Assembly: GCA_032622095.1 (NCBI GenBank)
Contig: CP136064.1
Location: forward strand, 183,810,209 to 183,874,208
Length of the DNA: 64,000 bases
Source of the DNA: Siphonodentalium dalli
Lineage: Eukaryota > Mollusca > Scaphopoda > Gadilida > Siphonodentaliidae
Direction of reading: 5' to 3'
Part shown: positions 22,900-35,077 of the stretch, piece by piece
Position numbering within the stretch: the first letter of the stretch is position 1
Layout of the letters: every line of letters begins with the position of its first letter
Position numbers and translations under genes: made by a program
The notes under the pieces: model-generated
The model's input: the letters and a program-made list of their open reading frames with translations, nothing else
Database searches by the model: none
What the model was told of the DNA's origin: nothing

Positions 22900-25800
22900 A
22901 GAAAAAAAAGTGGCCGCAGAGACTCCAGACAAGATGGCGTCCATCATGGCGGCCATTTGTTTTAAATGCTCCAGGTCTTTTTGATCGCCATTATAGTAAA
23001 GATGATAGCACGTGCAGTCTTGTTTTCCATTCGATCCGTTATGCTAATATACAACCCTTACAAATTAGCCAAAAATCCGACACCAGAATCCAATATGGCG
23101 ACCAAGATGGTCGCCGAAATGTGAAAATATGCTATTTTTCTGACATGTTACCACCTTTCGTTTGTCTATGTGGGAAAATTTTAGAATTTTTGCGTCATGT
23201 TATACATTTATCATATAGAGGAGTCATTGGCGAACACATGGGGACCATAATATGCATTCATTGCGGGATATTTTTGTCCGATATCACGTTTTCCCAAATG
23301 CCGGTATCATAGGTCAAAGCCGAATCTCCGTTAATAACGCGATGTTATGTTTCGAATCAATGAATGTTATTGCTAATATAACAACACCCATGCATATATA
23401 TTTGCAGGAGATACTCGAGCTAGGATTCCTCTTATACCTGAGTTGAGGAATATTTACCCAAATCTACGATGGCGGCCATAATGGCCACCAGAAATAAAAA
23501 ATCGCCGAAAATCGCTGATTTTAACATCAGTGAGCATTATTGTCATGACAACTCCACACCTGCTTACTATTGTAAGTTGGGAACACTTAGGCGAAGAACT
23601 TTCCTTGTACCATATCCAAATAAAAGTCCCCCAAATCCAAAATGGCGCCCACAATGGCGGACAGATTTTGAAAAATCACCGAAATTCCCTCATATTCACA
23701 TCATTGGGCATTATTGTCGAGACAACTCCATCCATGCTTACAGTTGAGTTGGAAATACTGAGGTGAAGTAATTACCTTACATCTCATGCAAGAAATGGTT
23801 TTCCAAATCGAAGATGGCGGCCAAAATGGCGACCGAAATTTGAAAACACGCCTACATTACTTTACTTTCTTAGGATGGGCGTTTTTGTTTCGCGATTTCT
23901 ACCTACCATTACATGTTGATATGTATGAATTATTCATTAGGGTTTGGCAAATGATACTCACAGTCAATATGGCGGCCAAACTGACGGGCAGAAATTGAAA
24001 AGAAGCCGATATTATCACATACTAATTTCAACTTTTTGTCATAATATTGATTTGTATAAACGAAACGGTACATAATATAAGCCATATATTAGTTCCAATG
24101 TAAGTCGTAGCCTTTTGGAAGGATGAAAACCCACAATCGCGATGTGGCATTTCAAAATCCATTCTCCACTAAGGGCTCATACTGGCCGTAACCGTATACA
24201 GGTGCGCCGAATAGTCATATTATGACTTCCAAGAATCAGAACAACAGTACCTGAGCTTATTCTGAATTGCCACATTTAGCATTATCTAGACTCGTTTCCG
24301 TCTCTTCGTCAGATTAATCTATCTCACTCACAACAACAGTTCACTACTCTTCTTTGTAGAAGGGTGCCACTAATCGGAATGTTTCAAACAATACATATGC
24401 TTGTGTCCAGCTCATGTGTTTGTTTCGAAAGCTTGGAATTCTTAGCGAGCTTCATTCGTGGTATAGCTTATGGTATAATTCAGATGCTACATATGGGGTA
24501 TATGTGTCATCTTGTGCGATACACTATAAAGGTATTCGGTCGATGCGTATATTAGCTTTCAGAAGGATCTATCTGCGTATTGTCAGCTTTGGTGACCTAA
24601 TGGGGATACCAACGTGTACACCTGGTGATCTTCCCAAACAGCCACTTCTCAATATATGGTTAATCAATTCACATACTCATCTAATGCACTGACGTACCCG
24701 GACAACTTCTGTATATGGCTTCGAATGTTGAAAGCCCGACATTTGACGGATGCATTTCTGCTAAGGCGTAGGAGACCATAATGCATAATATACACAAACT
24801 CCTTGAACATGATCATAAGAACAAGCTTGTTGGCGTCCAGCAATCGTCTCACCGAACAGATCCAAGCAGATGATAACAATACACACGGTGCTAGTTTGTG
24901 GGTATGTGTCATGATAGTGGAAATGAAATTGGACCATGACTGCACCGCCCCTTATTTTGCTATGTTTTAGATTCAGACATGATCTCATGTGTGGCTTTGC
25001 TTTCCTTGTATGCTAAGATTGTATGTTCCCATCCTTTTGGAAGCCGTTCTTAAACAACTGGACAGGGAGTATGCCATTGGCTACTGCTGTATAAGCCCCA
25101 CCAAGACTGGGGTGTAGTCTTAAAGGCGATACATTTTATAGTTGGTTGATATGTCATACTCACGCTGGGTGGTATGGTTCAAGAAAGTACAAATGCCATC
25201 AACAAAAGGGTGAAATGTTCAACGCGAAGAACATCCAGAGGAATGTTACGTTGATGAGCTCTTGCATTCAGTTCAACAAACGTTGGTACACCAAGTGATA
25301 TCTTGGTAACATCACCATTGCGACCATTTTCCTGCATGAGACATTAACTACTATATTCTAAAGTTATATATATAAAGCTATATGATCATAAAGGTCGCGT
25401 TCCCCAACGTCCACAGCCATTGCCATCGAGTCTGTAAATTGTTCTTTAAATACATAGTGAAATAAATGCACCACAGTTCCTGACATTTTCTTGAATAATA
25501 ACGCCCACATACTGACACTAACCCCGAGAGAGGATAACAAAACACGCATACATTCATGTTATGAAGACATTATCCTTTAGTCCATCCGACTGTTTTGAGG
25601 GAGGCTAGCATAGTATTATCCAGACAAAAGTGTACGTAGTTGGATCAGAAAGGCTTCGAAACGGATGTGGAAATACAATCTTACCACACCAAATAAAACC
25701 GACACGCATGACATTCGATATCTTAAACATGCACCAGGTGTATGGTGGTGTATGCAGTGGCCATTTCATTCCCACTAACATTGCGCATGTCCACAAACTA

Positions 25801-27167
25801 GCACCGCGAGCATTGTTCTTCTCTGCTGGGAGATATTCGACGAGACAACTGCGGGGCGTCACACAGTTTGCTTCGGATAATGGTCAAGAAGTGTGGGTAG
25901 TCTGTACACTAGGGTCTTCTCCTTAGCAGATAGACATCTGTCCAAGGGAATGAGACAGCTAACAACCTTCGAAACACTGTCGAAGTTGTCCACATATGCC
26001 AATGCGTTCGTTGAGTTTGTGAGTTGACGAACCATCTATTGAGAAGTGACTAGCTAACTGGTTCGCCAGGTGTACATGTCGTTATCCCATGGGGTATGCG
26101 ACACATACATAGAGATGACCTTCTGTAAGCTTGTATACTCATCGGCCATATGCCTTCCTAGTTCAAGATGACGCACAAATACCATATTTAGCAAATATTT
26201 AAAATCGTAAGCTAAACATCGGAAAATTAATTGTTTGAAACGTTATGATTAGAGGGACCATACTCCCAGGGAGTTGTGAATACTTTGTCGGTGTGAGCGA
26301 CCTAGATTTATCAGACAAAGAAATGGAAGCTGGTCCAGATAATTATGGACGTGACGTGGCAAATCAGAATCTGTTATCAGGTAATTGTTCTGATATGACT
26401 ATTCGGCGCACCTACGGTTACGGCCATTATTGGCGCTGAGTGGAGAATGGTTTTCGAAATGCCACAACGCGATATTAATTGTGGGTTTTCATCTTTCCAA
26501 AAGGATACGAGCTATATCGTGCGTTTTGATACGTTTAAGTTGAACTAATAGATGGTTTATGTACAGTTTCGTCCATACATACCGATATTATGACAAAAAG
26601 TTGAAATTAGTATGTGATAATATCGACTTCTTTTCAATTTCTGGCCGCCAGTTTGACTGTGAGTATCAATTGCCAAACCCTAATGAATACTTCATTTCAA
26701 TATTCCACATCAACATGCAATGGTGGGTAGAAATCGCGAAACAATAATGGCCATCGTAAGAAAGTAAAGGAATGTAGGCGTGTTTTCAAATTTCGGTCGC
26801 AATTTTGGCCGCCATTGTCGATTTGGAAAACCATTTCTTGCATGAGATGTAAGTTAATTACTTCACCTCAGTATTTTCAACTCAACTGTAAGCATGGGTG
26901 TAGTTGTCTCGACAATAATGCCCAATGATGTGAATATGAGGGAATTTCGGTGATTTTTCAAAATCTGTCCGCCAATGTGGGCGCCATTTTGGATTTGGGG
27001 GACTTTTATTTGGAAATGGTACAAGGAAAGTTCTTCGCCTACGTGTTCCCAACTCACAATAGTAAGTAGGTGTGGATTGATCATGACAATAATGCTCACT
27101 GATGTTAAAATCAGCGATTTTTGGCAATTGTTTTATTTCTGGTGGCCATTTTGGCCGCCATCTTGGA
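22900..27167. mobile_element. Large diverged inverted repeat centred near 25.3 kb (J)
   Basis: Sequence at 23455-24250 is repeated in inverted orientation at about 26390-27160. The 78-codon frames 23530-23766 (+) and 26863-27099 (-) are near-identical translations of the two arms. Weaker similarity continues inwards: CCACAAACTAGCACCG at about 25793 matches, inverted, CGGTGCTAGTTTGTGG near 24887. Matching pairs add to a constant of about 50630-50690. The outer arm is built from ~160-170 bp degenerate units carrying ATGGCGGCCA-type phrases (near 22934, 23093, 23468, 23640, 23813 and 23969). The right arm stops where another element begins, so it is truncated. No transposase was identified. Confidence 0.75.
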
Positions 27168-27274
27168 TTAGGAAATTTTATTTTTATCTCGTTTAAACGA
27201 GATCTATAACTTATCTGGTTTAAACGAGATAGTTATAATACAACAGTTACTAGTGGCCAGTCCAGACGGTTGCA

Positions 27275-27735
27275 CCGGGAATGGATAGGGAACAACTTGT
27301 ACCCATGCACCACCACCCCATCCCACCACCCATAGTATCTTATGCGCCGCAGGCGCTCGTATATAGGTGGTACCCAAACACCACCCCATCCCATCACCCA
27401 TAGTATATTTTGCGCCGCAGGCGCTCGTATATAGTTAGTTACCCACCCACCACCCCATCCCGCCACCCATAGTATCTTATGCGCCGTAGGCGCTCGTATA
27501 TAGGTATAGTTACCCACCCACCACCCCATCCCATTACTATGGGTGACGTGATGGGTTGGTTGGTGGGTACAACATATATACGAGCGCCGGCGGCGCATTG
27601 GATACTATGGGTGAAGGGATGGGGTGGTGGGTAACTATACCTATATACGAGCGCCTGCGGCGCACAATATACTATGGGTGAAGGATGGGTAACTACCTAT
27701 ATACGAGCGCCTGCGGCGCACAATATATATACTAC
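27275..27735. repeat. Inverted array of ~69-bp units with GCGCCGC(A/T)GGCGC palindromes
   Basis: Three forward units (GCGCCGCAGGCGCTCGTATA at about 27344 and 27412, variant at 27481; spacing 68-69) face three inverted units (ACGAGCGCC near 27580, 27649 and 27705). Each unit also carries CACCACCCCATCCC or its complement. Open frames across it shift between units and are not genes. Confidence 0.88.
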
Positions 27736-27775
27736 TAGCCGATGAGCCCGACGTTGTCCGGGCTATTCAAAAACC

Positions 27776-28290
27776 AAATTTCAAGTCGATAGCTCCACCC
27801 GTTTCCGATATCTCGTTTGCGCATGCGGGAAGCTTGCGTCGCACGGGCTCGTCGACCCGATAAAATTCGTATCCGGGGCAAGATACATTCACATACCAAA
27901 TTTCAAGTCGATAGCTCCACCCGTTTCCGAGATCTCGTCTGCGCATGCGCGAAGCTGGCGTCGCACGGGCTCGGCGACCCGATAAAATTCGTATCCGGGG
28001 CAAGATACATTCACATAGCATATTTCAAGTCGATAGCTCCACCCGTTTCCGAGATCTCGTCTGCGCATGCTCGAAGCTGGTGTCGCACGGGCTCGGCGAC
28101 CCGACAAAATTCGTATCCGGGGCAAGATACATTCACATAGCAAATTTCAAGTCGATAGCCCCGGATACGAATTTTATCTGGTCGCCGAGCCCGTGCGACG
28201 CCAGCTTCGCGCATGCGCAGACGAGATCTCGGAAACGGGTGGAGCTATCGACTTGAAATTTGGTATGTGAATGTATCTTGCCCCGGATAA
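27776..28290. repeat. 122-bp tandem repeat with terminal inverted unit
   Basis: Units start with A(A/T)ATTTCAAG at 27776, 27898, 28020 and 28142, exactly 122 bp apart. The fourth unit is broken after ~15 bp and followed by an inverted copy (about 28160-28288). Units share AAGTCGATAGCTCCACCCG and AAAATTCGTATCCGGGG. Because 122 is not a multiple of three, long frames appear on both strands by chance. Confidence 0.93.
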
Positions 28291-28399
28291 GTTATCTCGT
28301 TTAAACGAGATAAAAATAAAATTTCCCATCTGCTATCTCGTTTAAACGAGATAGTTATCTCGTTTAAACGAGATAAAAATAAAATTTCCCATGTCCTCA

Positions 28400-28925
28400 T
28401 CCAGCCACCGTACTTTATGGACCTACCTCAAAGGTTTTTTTATTTTTGTTTAAACCTCTTTTTTTACATAATTATAACGTATCTCTCATATTGTGAGTGT
28501 GAACAGGTTTTGTTATAGCACTATATAGTCTATAGCATACATTGGTTATAGAGGATCATGATTTCCCCCTTCAAACAAGATTCAAAATTCAAGAGTGGGC
28601 CGGCCCCTTAAAGGGATACTGTACTCAAATGTTGAGAAATAGATAAATTGCTATATGCTGACCATTGTACTTGTCCAGCAATCCCAATGCCAAATATTCA
28701 TCACCATTAAACCACACATATTCAGACAAATGTATATATTTAATCTGCATTATATTAAGCAACAAAGAGTGTGTGTTTAAAATCGAATGAAACATAAACT
28801 TTGGATAAATATAAGTTGCAACAAGACTAGAACTCTGAAAGTTTCACCAACGTAACAAGTAACATACAATTTGGATTATATATGCAATGACCAGCAAGAA
28901 TGTTCTCCTTGTAGATATGGAACAT
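28400..28925. other. No gene recognised
   Basis: AT-rich sequence between a foldback element and the 3' end of a LINE. CCAGCCACCGTAC at the left edge is shared with the flank at 5535. Confidence 0.4.
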
Positions 28926-31850
28926 CTTCTTTTTTTCTTCTTTTTTTTAAAAATAATTTTTATTGTCAGATGATTTAACATACATAATGAATGGTTGTAC
29001 AAAATACAAAATATAGATAGATAATATTCATCTGATACATACATTCAGACATACACTCATTCACTCGCTCACGCTTGCACTCTTACTTACATCAACGGGC
29101 ATTCGGTGGCTCTAAACAGGCGATCGGGCAATGAGTTGGAGTTTTAATTCACGTTAAAAACATGTTATTTTCATTTTTGTTTCGGTTTAGCACGACACTG
29201 AAGCTGAAGGGTGACAATAATTTCTATAATTATAATTGCAGAGAGTACGAGGTGGAACGGAAACATAATTCTTAAAGGAAAAACCGCGAGTCTGATGAGT
29301 AGATATCAAGAAATCTTTGCTTTATTTTTATTTATAGCGCTTTCTATCTGAAACCAGTTTTTCTCAAATTCTGCAATTTTCGCATTACAACGAGCATTGA
29401 ATTTGTCACATCTATACCTGTATTTGAGGGCTGTTATAAAAGCATTGACGGATATATAGCATGTCTGGGTTTAATTTAGTTCGATATATGTATTGTTTGA
29501 CAAGCAGCCAAAACAAATTGGTGGTATAATTTCCTTCTGTTGGTGGAGAACCAAGAATAATTATCTTTTTCGAATATGTGAGATTAAGGTTATTTTTGGT
29601 TGACCAATCGTTAAGCTCACCTAGGAATTATTGTACGCATGCGCATTCCCAGAATATATGTGAGCAGAGGCGGCGGAAGCTACAAAAAAGTGGGGGGGCA
29701 CCATTTAAAAAAAAATACTACATGAATGAATTGAAAACTGTTCCAATATGCGCCAGCGCAAAGATTGCTTAGTATGATGTTACTCGTGGCTACAGCATGT
29801 ACCATTATGGAGGTAGAAAATAAGAAAGAGTTTAAATGATGCTACTCTGCTATACTAACTTATTGTTGCAGCCAATGTGTGAAAGATGACCTATGACGTT
29901 GATACAACTTCCAAAACATGCGTCCTTTGTCATAAATGTTATGATGAAATTAGTATACACTATACTGTATAATCCAATTCACTCCACATACGACAACCGT
30001 TGATATCGAAGAAACAAGAATCACAAGTAACTTTGAATATTAAATAACACTATAATAATATATGTACACAAACACTTGCATGTACACAGTAAACTTCATG
30101 TAGAAAATAATTATTCTAACTCTTCTTATTTCTCGGTAATAACGAATTAGCTGAGTTGATAAAAATCATAGTCAAGTTATTCCAATGAATACTCAGCATC
30201 AACTGATATTGTATATAGCAAGTTATCTCATATCAGGAGTTTGACCACCTTGGCATGAAATTGTATACCTGCCAAGCCCCAGGTTTGCACTTTTATTGCA
30301 GACACTCAAATTTAAACCTTTGATTGGTATGATGAATGTGATTTTAATTAGACAAGTTGCTGCATCCAAGACATGGCTATGATGGTGCCCCCCAGAAGAC
30401 CTGAGCTCTACAAAGAACTCAAAGTATGTAGTTAAATTCCCAGAGGGCAATTACTTAGACACAGTGTCAATACTGACCAAGGGATTAACTATCTATCTTG
30501 CTAGCCATAGTGGCATAACTGATAAGATTAAACACATTTGTCTACTAATGGAATGTTTTCTTGGGAATCAAAAAATATTTTCTCCAATGTATTTAGTATT
30601 GGAAGATTATGTACCCATAATTGGGGAAAAAAGTGGGGGGGGGCACGTGCCCCCTGTGCCCCCCCCCCCCCCGGCTCCGCCGCCCCTGTATGTGAGATGT
30701 TCTCATTATTATTTCTGCATCGATTGCACTGGTCATCAGATCTTACTTTTATTATTTTATGAAATCTATTAGTTGATAATATCCGAGAAGTAATCCTAAA
30801 CTGTAACCACTGAAGCTTTGTATCAGGCGTCGTGGAGAAAGGTAGGCGGTTGAAAATTGTCCAGTCCATTTCTGGCACCCCAATTTCAATTGTCCATTTG
30901 CTTTGGGGCTTAGGGGAAGATTTCATAGCATTCAAAATTTTATAGAAGTCTTGCCCACCCTTTGAATTTCGCAAAAGTGGAACCATATTGCTGGGTTGTA
31001 TGGTATTAGTACAACGAGTTAAAGTTTTCTTATATTTTTTGGCTAGTGAATTAATTTGTCTGCAAATTGCGTTCAGGGTGATGAAGTCAGTGGATACATT
31101 AAAAGAAGCGTAAAGACTTTCGGGTGTGTGGAATTTACCATTAATATGTATCAAGTCATTGATAAAAAATGTCTTCTCCATGTAGCGAAGTTGATAATTT
31201 TGTCGTGCAGCTTTATGTTTGGATTATTCCATAAGACCCATGTACATATATTTCCGTTTGACTCATTCTTCTCATTGAAATAGCTCCATGCTGTGAGTAC
31301 ATCACGCCAGAATGGATTTAATATATTTTTGGAATAGTTTCGCAAGTACATGCTGTCATAAAAAAGAAATAGTGAGTCATCGGCAACAGGGAGATCAGTT
31401 AAAGGGATCCAATTCGAGTTCATTGACATAAGACGTCTAACCCAAGTTATTTTCATTGACATTATAAAGTTTCTGATATCTACCATTTTCAAGCCGCCAT
31501 TTTGATAGTCTTGACAAATGAGCTTTCTTTTTATTCTGTCCCTATTCGAGTTCCAAAAAAAATTGTAAAGAAGTGATTCGAGCTGTTTAATAATTAATTG
31601 GTGTTAATAGTTTATGTTTCCATGTTTCGATCATACGGTTTATGTCCACTAATTTTTTATCATAGTTGTGACTCATCTTGCCTAGGTCTGTATTGAACTG
31701 AATACCCAATAAATCGAAGGTAGAAGAAAAGTTTAGATTTAAATCGGGACAAATACAATCCAGTCTGGTCGTTGAGACTCGATTTTGGGGTGAACCTAGA
31801 ACAAATTGTTTACAAGCTGTTTTTGGTGTCATTCGACGCGGAAAAGCATC
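28926..31850 (-). mobile_element. 5'-truncated LINE, 3' half, frameshifted and interrupted
   Basis: Read on the minus strand, about 31850 to 31587 encodes the post-catalytic RT region (FDLLGIQFNTDLGKM, LLTPIN). About 31570 to 30700 continues (NGGLKMVDIRNF, FWRDVLTAWSYF, NPNIKLHDKIINFATW) into a zinc-binding CNRC...ENISH. It resumes beyond a hAT insertion at 29656 with IFWECAC, making C-x2-C-x8-H-x4-C. The C-terminal region (KQYIYRTKLN, ALKYRYRCDKFNAR) ends in a stop near 29310. A T-rich run on the plus strand (about 28926-28955) would be the poly(A) tail. Frame changes occur near 31490 and 31170, and a stop follows the finger, so it is dead. Order and motifs are those of a non-LTR retrotransposon; the clade is not settled. 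Confidence 0.88.
29665..30688. mobile_element. Non-autonomous hAT-type element inside the LINE
   Basis: Perfect 8-bp duplications TATGTGAG lie at 29657-29664 and 30689-30696. The ends are inverted, CAGAGGCGGCGGAAGC on the left and the complement of CAGGGGCGGCGGAGCC on the right. An 8-bp duplication and CAGRGGCGG ends are typical of the hAT superfamily. Removing the insert and one duplication rejoins the LINE zinc-finger region. The right end holds G and C runs (30635-30643, 30659-30672). A 75-codon minus-strand frame (30223-30450) has no transposase motif. Confidence 0.88.
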
Positions 31851-31889
31851 AGGAACAATATATCCAAAATCCGCAAAAATCCGCATTGG

Positions 31890-33815
31890 GGAAACTTTGT
31901 TATCCACGATGGCGTCCAACATGGTTGTATATACTACATCAGTTCTCGATATAAGTCATTATACGATATATATAGTGGCATCAGAATTATGCCGTTATAT
32001 CAGTTTGTGTTAAATTAGAATGCGGGAGCGAGTAGAGTGACACGGACAGAAAATTATACAATCGTGGCCATGAAATGGCTGTCAAAATGGCCGCAACTCC
32101 AAACCATACCACGTAGAAAGCAACATAATTGGGTAACCACATAAGAGTGAAATAAGTATTTGCAATATACAAGTCGGGTGTTAAATATCTTTAAAGGTAC
32201 ACACATCATTAAAACAGATCAATCTGAAGGATCATCGGTCACTGCACAGCAAGTCAACCCCCCAATGACTTACATCTTTAACGTTTGGGTGTTCTGCTTA
32301 TCCAACATCCAACTGTTGGGCAAAACAAAAATAGCTCGTGCATGCAACACACAAACTAATGTTTCGCCTCACAGTGCATGGTAGTTTCATTCGGCATGGT
32401 GATTAAATATTGAATGCAACGCCGAAATTTAAGTGCATACTCTAGAGGTATAAATACTAGTTATATTTCCGGAATTGTCAACACTCCCGGTGATAATAAA
32501 CGATACACGAATGTCGCAATGGTTATTATACTGTAAAGAAACACTCATATCTTCAATGGATTATTACCGAATCTCACCAGGTCAAAGAGACTGTACATAG
32601 TACATTGTATGTAAGACTATTTTTCATTCTTCTACCAACCCGGTTTCTTAGTAGACAATTTTGTTAAAATTACTTCAGTGGCCACTTTACGACTAGAATA
32701 AGATACAGCGCAATGCACACTATTAGTTTTCAGTATATTTTGGTTTGTAAATATATTACCATTACCACCCACGTAATCGTGCTAAATATCAGGTGATCAT
32801 CGTTTAAGATGTTATTCCAACGTTGAACATTCACCCAATATTGTTAATTGTGGTTCTGTGTGCAACAGACATGTGTAACGTTATGGAAAATGGGTAAACG
32901 CGGTGATGCGGTTGAAGACAGCGTAGATGTGGCCTTGGTGAATTCAACCAAATATAAGTTCCACGGTCTCTGTCACAGATTATGTAGGCAATTTTGGTCA
33001 AGTTTTGAATTTATTGAAGACAGTCTATGGTACTCATTTGTGATTTAATAAATTTAGTTCATGGTACACCATCACGCATTTTTGTGATAAAAGCGAAATA
33101 TTCGTGTTTTATCAATTGATCTGAGGCAACTATAACTACTATTTTGAGACACGTACAATAGGAACTACGCATTTCTCCCCAGTACAATATGAACATAATT
33201 CATACCGTTTTATAGCAATTAATTTTTTAAGGTTTTATACCGTAGATATCAAAATAAATGGTGATCGGTCTCATTCGTGAGACTGCTCTGAATACATATA
33301 TTTCTGCTTCTAGAGAAAGGCCGCATAGTCAATACATCCCTACTAAATCCCGTTTAGCTGTTTAATTACACATATATCACACGATTCAAGATTAGCGGTA
33401 CAGATAAAACTGCGTCATTTTTCCGTTTCTGGGCGCCCAAAAGTCCAGATTTAACCGTTCCACAAGACCCTGATTTCGCTTGCTCTCTCGTGAGATACAC
33501 CAGAAAGAATTCGTACATCTCTAATCAAAAGTTTCTCTTATACTTGTAGTCATTCTTCCTCGCAATATTCGAGCGTTTGTTCACTCGTATAGGACTAGTT
33601 ATTCAATTTTGCACTAAATGTAAATTTCATTCGATTTTGTCCATTTTGGTGGCCATTTTGGGAAAAATATTCTACATATATGATTTACGACTAAACAATG
33701 TTTGTGTATATTTCAATTTATTACGAATTTGGCATTAATTGGAGCACCTGCCGCAGAATTCAGTATTTTCTGATAACAACAGACATTATGGACGCCATCT
33801 TCAATAGAGAATTTT
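31890..33815. mobile_element. Insertion bounded by inverted GATGGCGTCCA, J-related
   Basis: The left edge reads GATGGCGTCCAACATGG (about 31907), the right edge TTATGGACGCCATCTTC (about 33787-33805), which are inverted to each other. Internal phrases such as AAATGGCTGTCAAAATGGCC (32075) and GTGGCCATTTTGGG (33645) resemble the ATGGCGGCCA modules of element J at 22.9-27.2 kb. It separates LINE fragments on both sides. A 66-codon frame at 32848-33048, preceded by an acceptor-like TGTGCAACAG, was considered but has no recognisable motif. Confidence 0.5.
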
Positions 33816-34125
33816 ACTTCTGAATATAATATCATAAACCAATCTAGTGTTATCGCCTATGTATCGGCCTTTGAGAAATCCGCTTTGGTCTTCGCTAATT
33901 ATGTGCATGAGGTAGAACGCGTTTAAGTCGCTCTGCTATACATGACGATGCTGGTTTGTATGAGACATTCAGTAAGGTGATCGGCCTCCAGTTTTTGAGA
34001 AGGTGTCGTTCCTTGTCTTGTTTGGGGATAATTGTTATCAGGCCTTGTTTTTGTGTTATGGAACATCTATTGTATCATATAAATGCTTCTATCAGGATAT
34101 TAGTTATGATTCAGTTTTGATTTTC
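33805..34125 (-). mobile_element. LINE fragment, N-terminal reverse transcriptase blocks
   Basis: Minus-strand reading gives CSITQKQGLITIIPKQDK, then LKNWRPITLLNVSYK and IAERLKRVLPH. After one frameshift it continues with EDQSGFLKGRYIGDNTRLVY. These are the conserved first blocks of a non-LTR reverse transcriptase (finger region, before the catalytic aspartates). The catalytic palm with YADD is missing, because the sequence ends at the neighbouring insertion. It may belong to the same LINE copy as 28926-31850, with ~150 residues lost, or be a separate fragment. Confidence 0.85.
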
Positions 34126-35073
34126 TTTTTGTGATTGTTTCGTGCACCCGAAGTCTGCAATCGTATCGTCCAAGCAATATACATTGCGCCTATAGCATAC
34201 CTATCTGACACACGCAGGGACGTGGCTAGAGGGTCTGCGTGGGGGTATCCACCTTGGAAAATTCCAACTGCACCCCCTAATAACCTATATATTCATAAAC
34301 CATGGTTCTATATTCCCAGTATGAGAACATTCAGATATTTTAACCGGAACATTTACATAAATCCTAACATCTAGTGGTCTAATTCCAGGCAAATGCACAC
34401 GGCTACGGGCAAGAGACCAAGACACACCGGGCTGACCATGGTTGTTCGGCCCGGTGTGAGAAATTTTTGAAAACTATACAAGAAAATCGCAAATCCTAGC
34501 ATCTAGAATGGCCTCAACTGAAGCTTTCCTAGTGTTGGAAATTTCAAACATCATACTCCCACTCGGGTTGGAAAATTCACCAACTGATGACCATTTCAGT
34601 CCACAAGTTTGACCAAATGTAGTAAAATATTGTTTTGTTAAACTAATTAGCAATTTTGTATTGGCCATCGGGGAGGGAGAATGACACACCGGTCCGACCA
34701 TGGTTCAGCCCGGTGTGAGAAAATTTTGAAATCTGAACAAGAAAATTGCAAAATCCTAGCATCTAGACTAGCATCAAGCCTTCCTAGAGTTGGACATTTC
34801 AAACCTGACTTATATATATTTCCAACTGATGACCATTTCAGTCCAAAATTTTCCCCGAGAATCAAACTACAAGAACAGTTTCAACCTATTGTTGGTGTGA
34901 AATTTCCAACTAATGTTTTGGCAGGTATGAAATTTCCAACTTGAATATTTTGACCAAAGTTGGGGGGGGGTGAGACACCCCAACCCCCCTGTCGCCACGT
35001 CTCTGGACACACGTATAGGTTAGAAAACGCCAAAACACACTCGCTAAACATCAAGGGATTCAGCATATCCAGT
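34126..35073. repeat. Unassigned sequence with a ~245-bp tandem duplication
   Basis: Two related units at about 34420-34660 and 34675-34890 share CACACCGG, CTGACCATGGTT or CCGACCATGGTT, GCCCGGTGTGAGAAA and AAATCCTAGCATCTAGA. The rest is unassigned; the overlapping frames on both strands follow the repeat and are not genes. Confidence 0.55.
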
Positions 35074-35077
35074 TTAA

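Larger units (their letters stand above)
27168..28398. mobile_element. Foldback element with TTTAAA-centred palindrome modules (I2)
   Basis: The left end reads TTAGGAAATTTTATTTTTAT (27168), the right end the complement of AGGACATGGGAAATTTTATT (up to about 28397). Palindromes TATCTCGTTTAAACGAGATA lie at 28293-28312, 28334-28353 and 28356-28375, with slightly altered copies at about 27185-27204 and 27212-27231. Terminal sequence and right flank (CCAGCCACCGTAC) match element I1 at 4341-5534, although the palindrome cores differ. The left end lacks the ACATGG bases present elsewhere. The interior is two further inverted arrays, listed separately. It cuts off the right arm of J. Confidence 0.78.

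Noticed and set aside
23530-27099. Conserved 78-codon frames on opposite strands taken as a gene pair
   Set aside because: They are the two arms of an inverted repeat made of ATGGCGGCCA modules. The similarity is at the DNA level in all frames, with no protein signature.
27767-28270. Overlapping frames of 67-107 codons on both strands
   Set aside because: They follow the 122-bp tandem repeat through shifting frames and on both strands.
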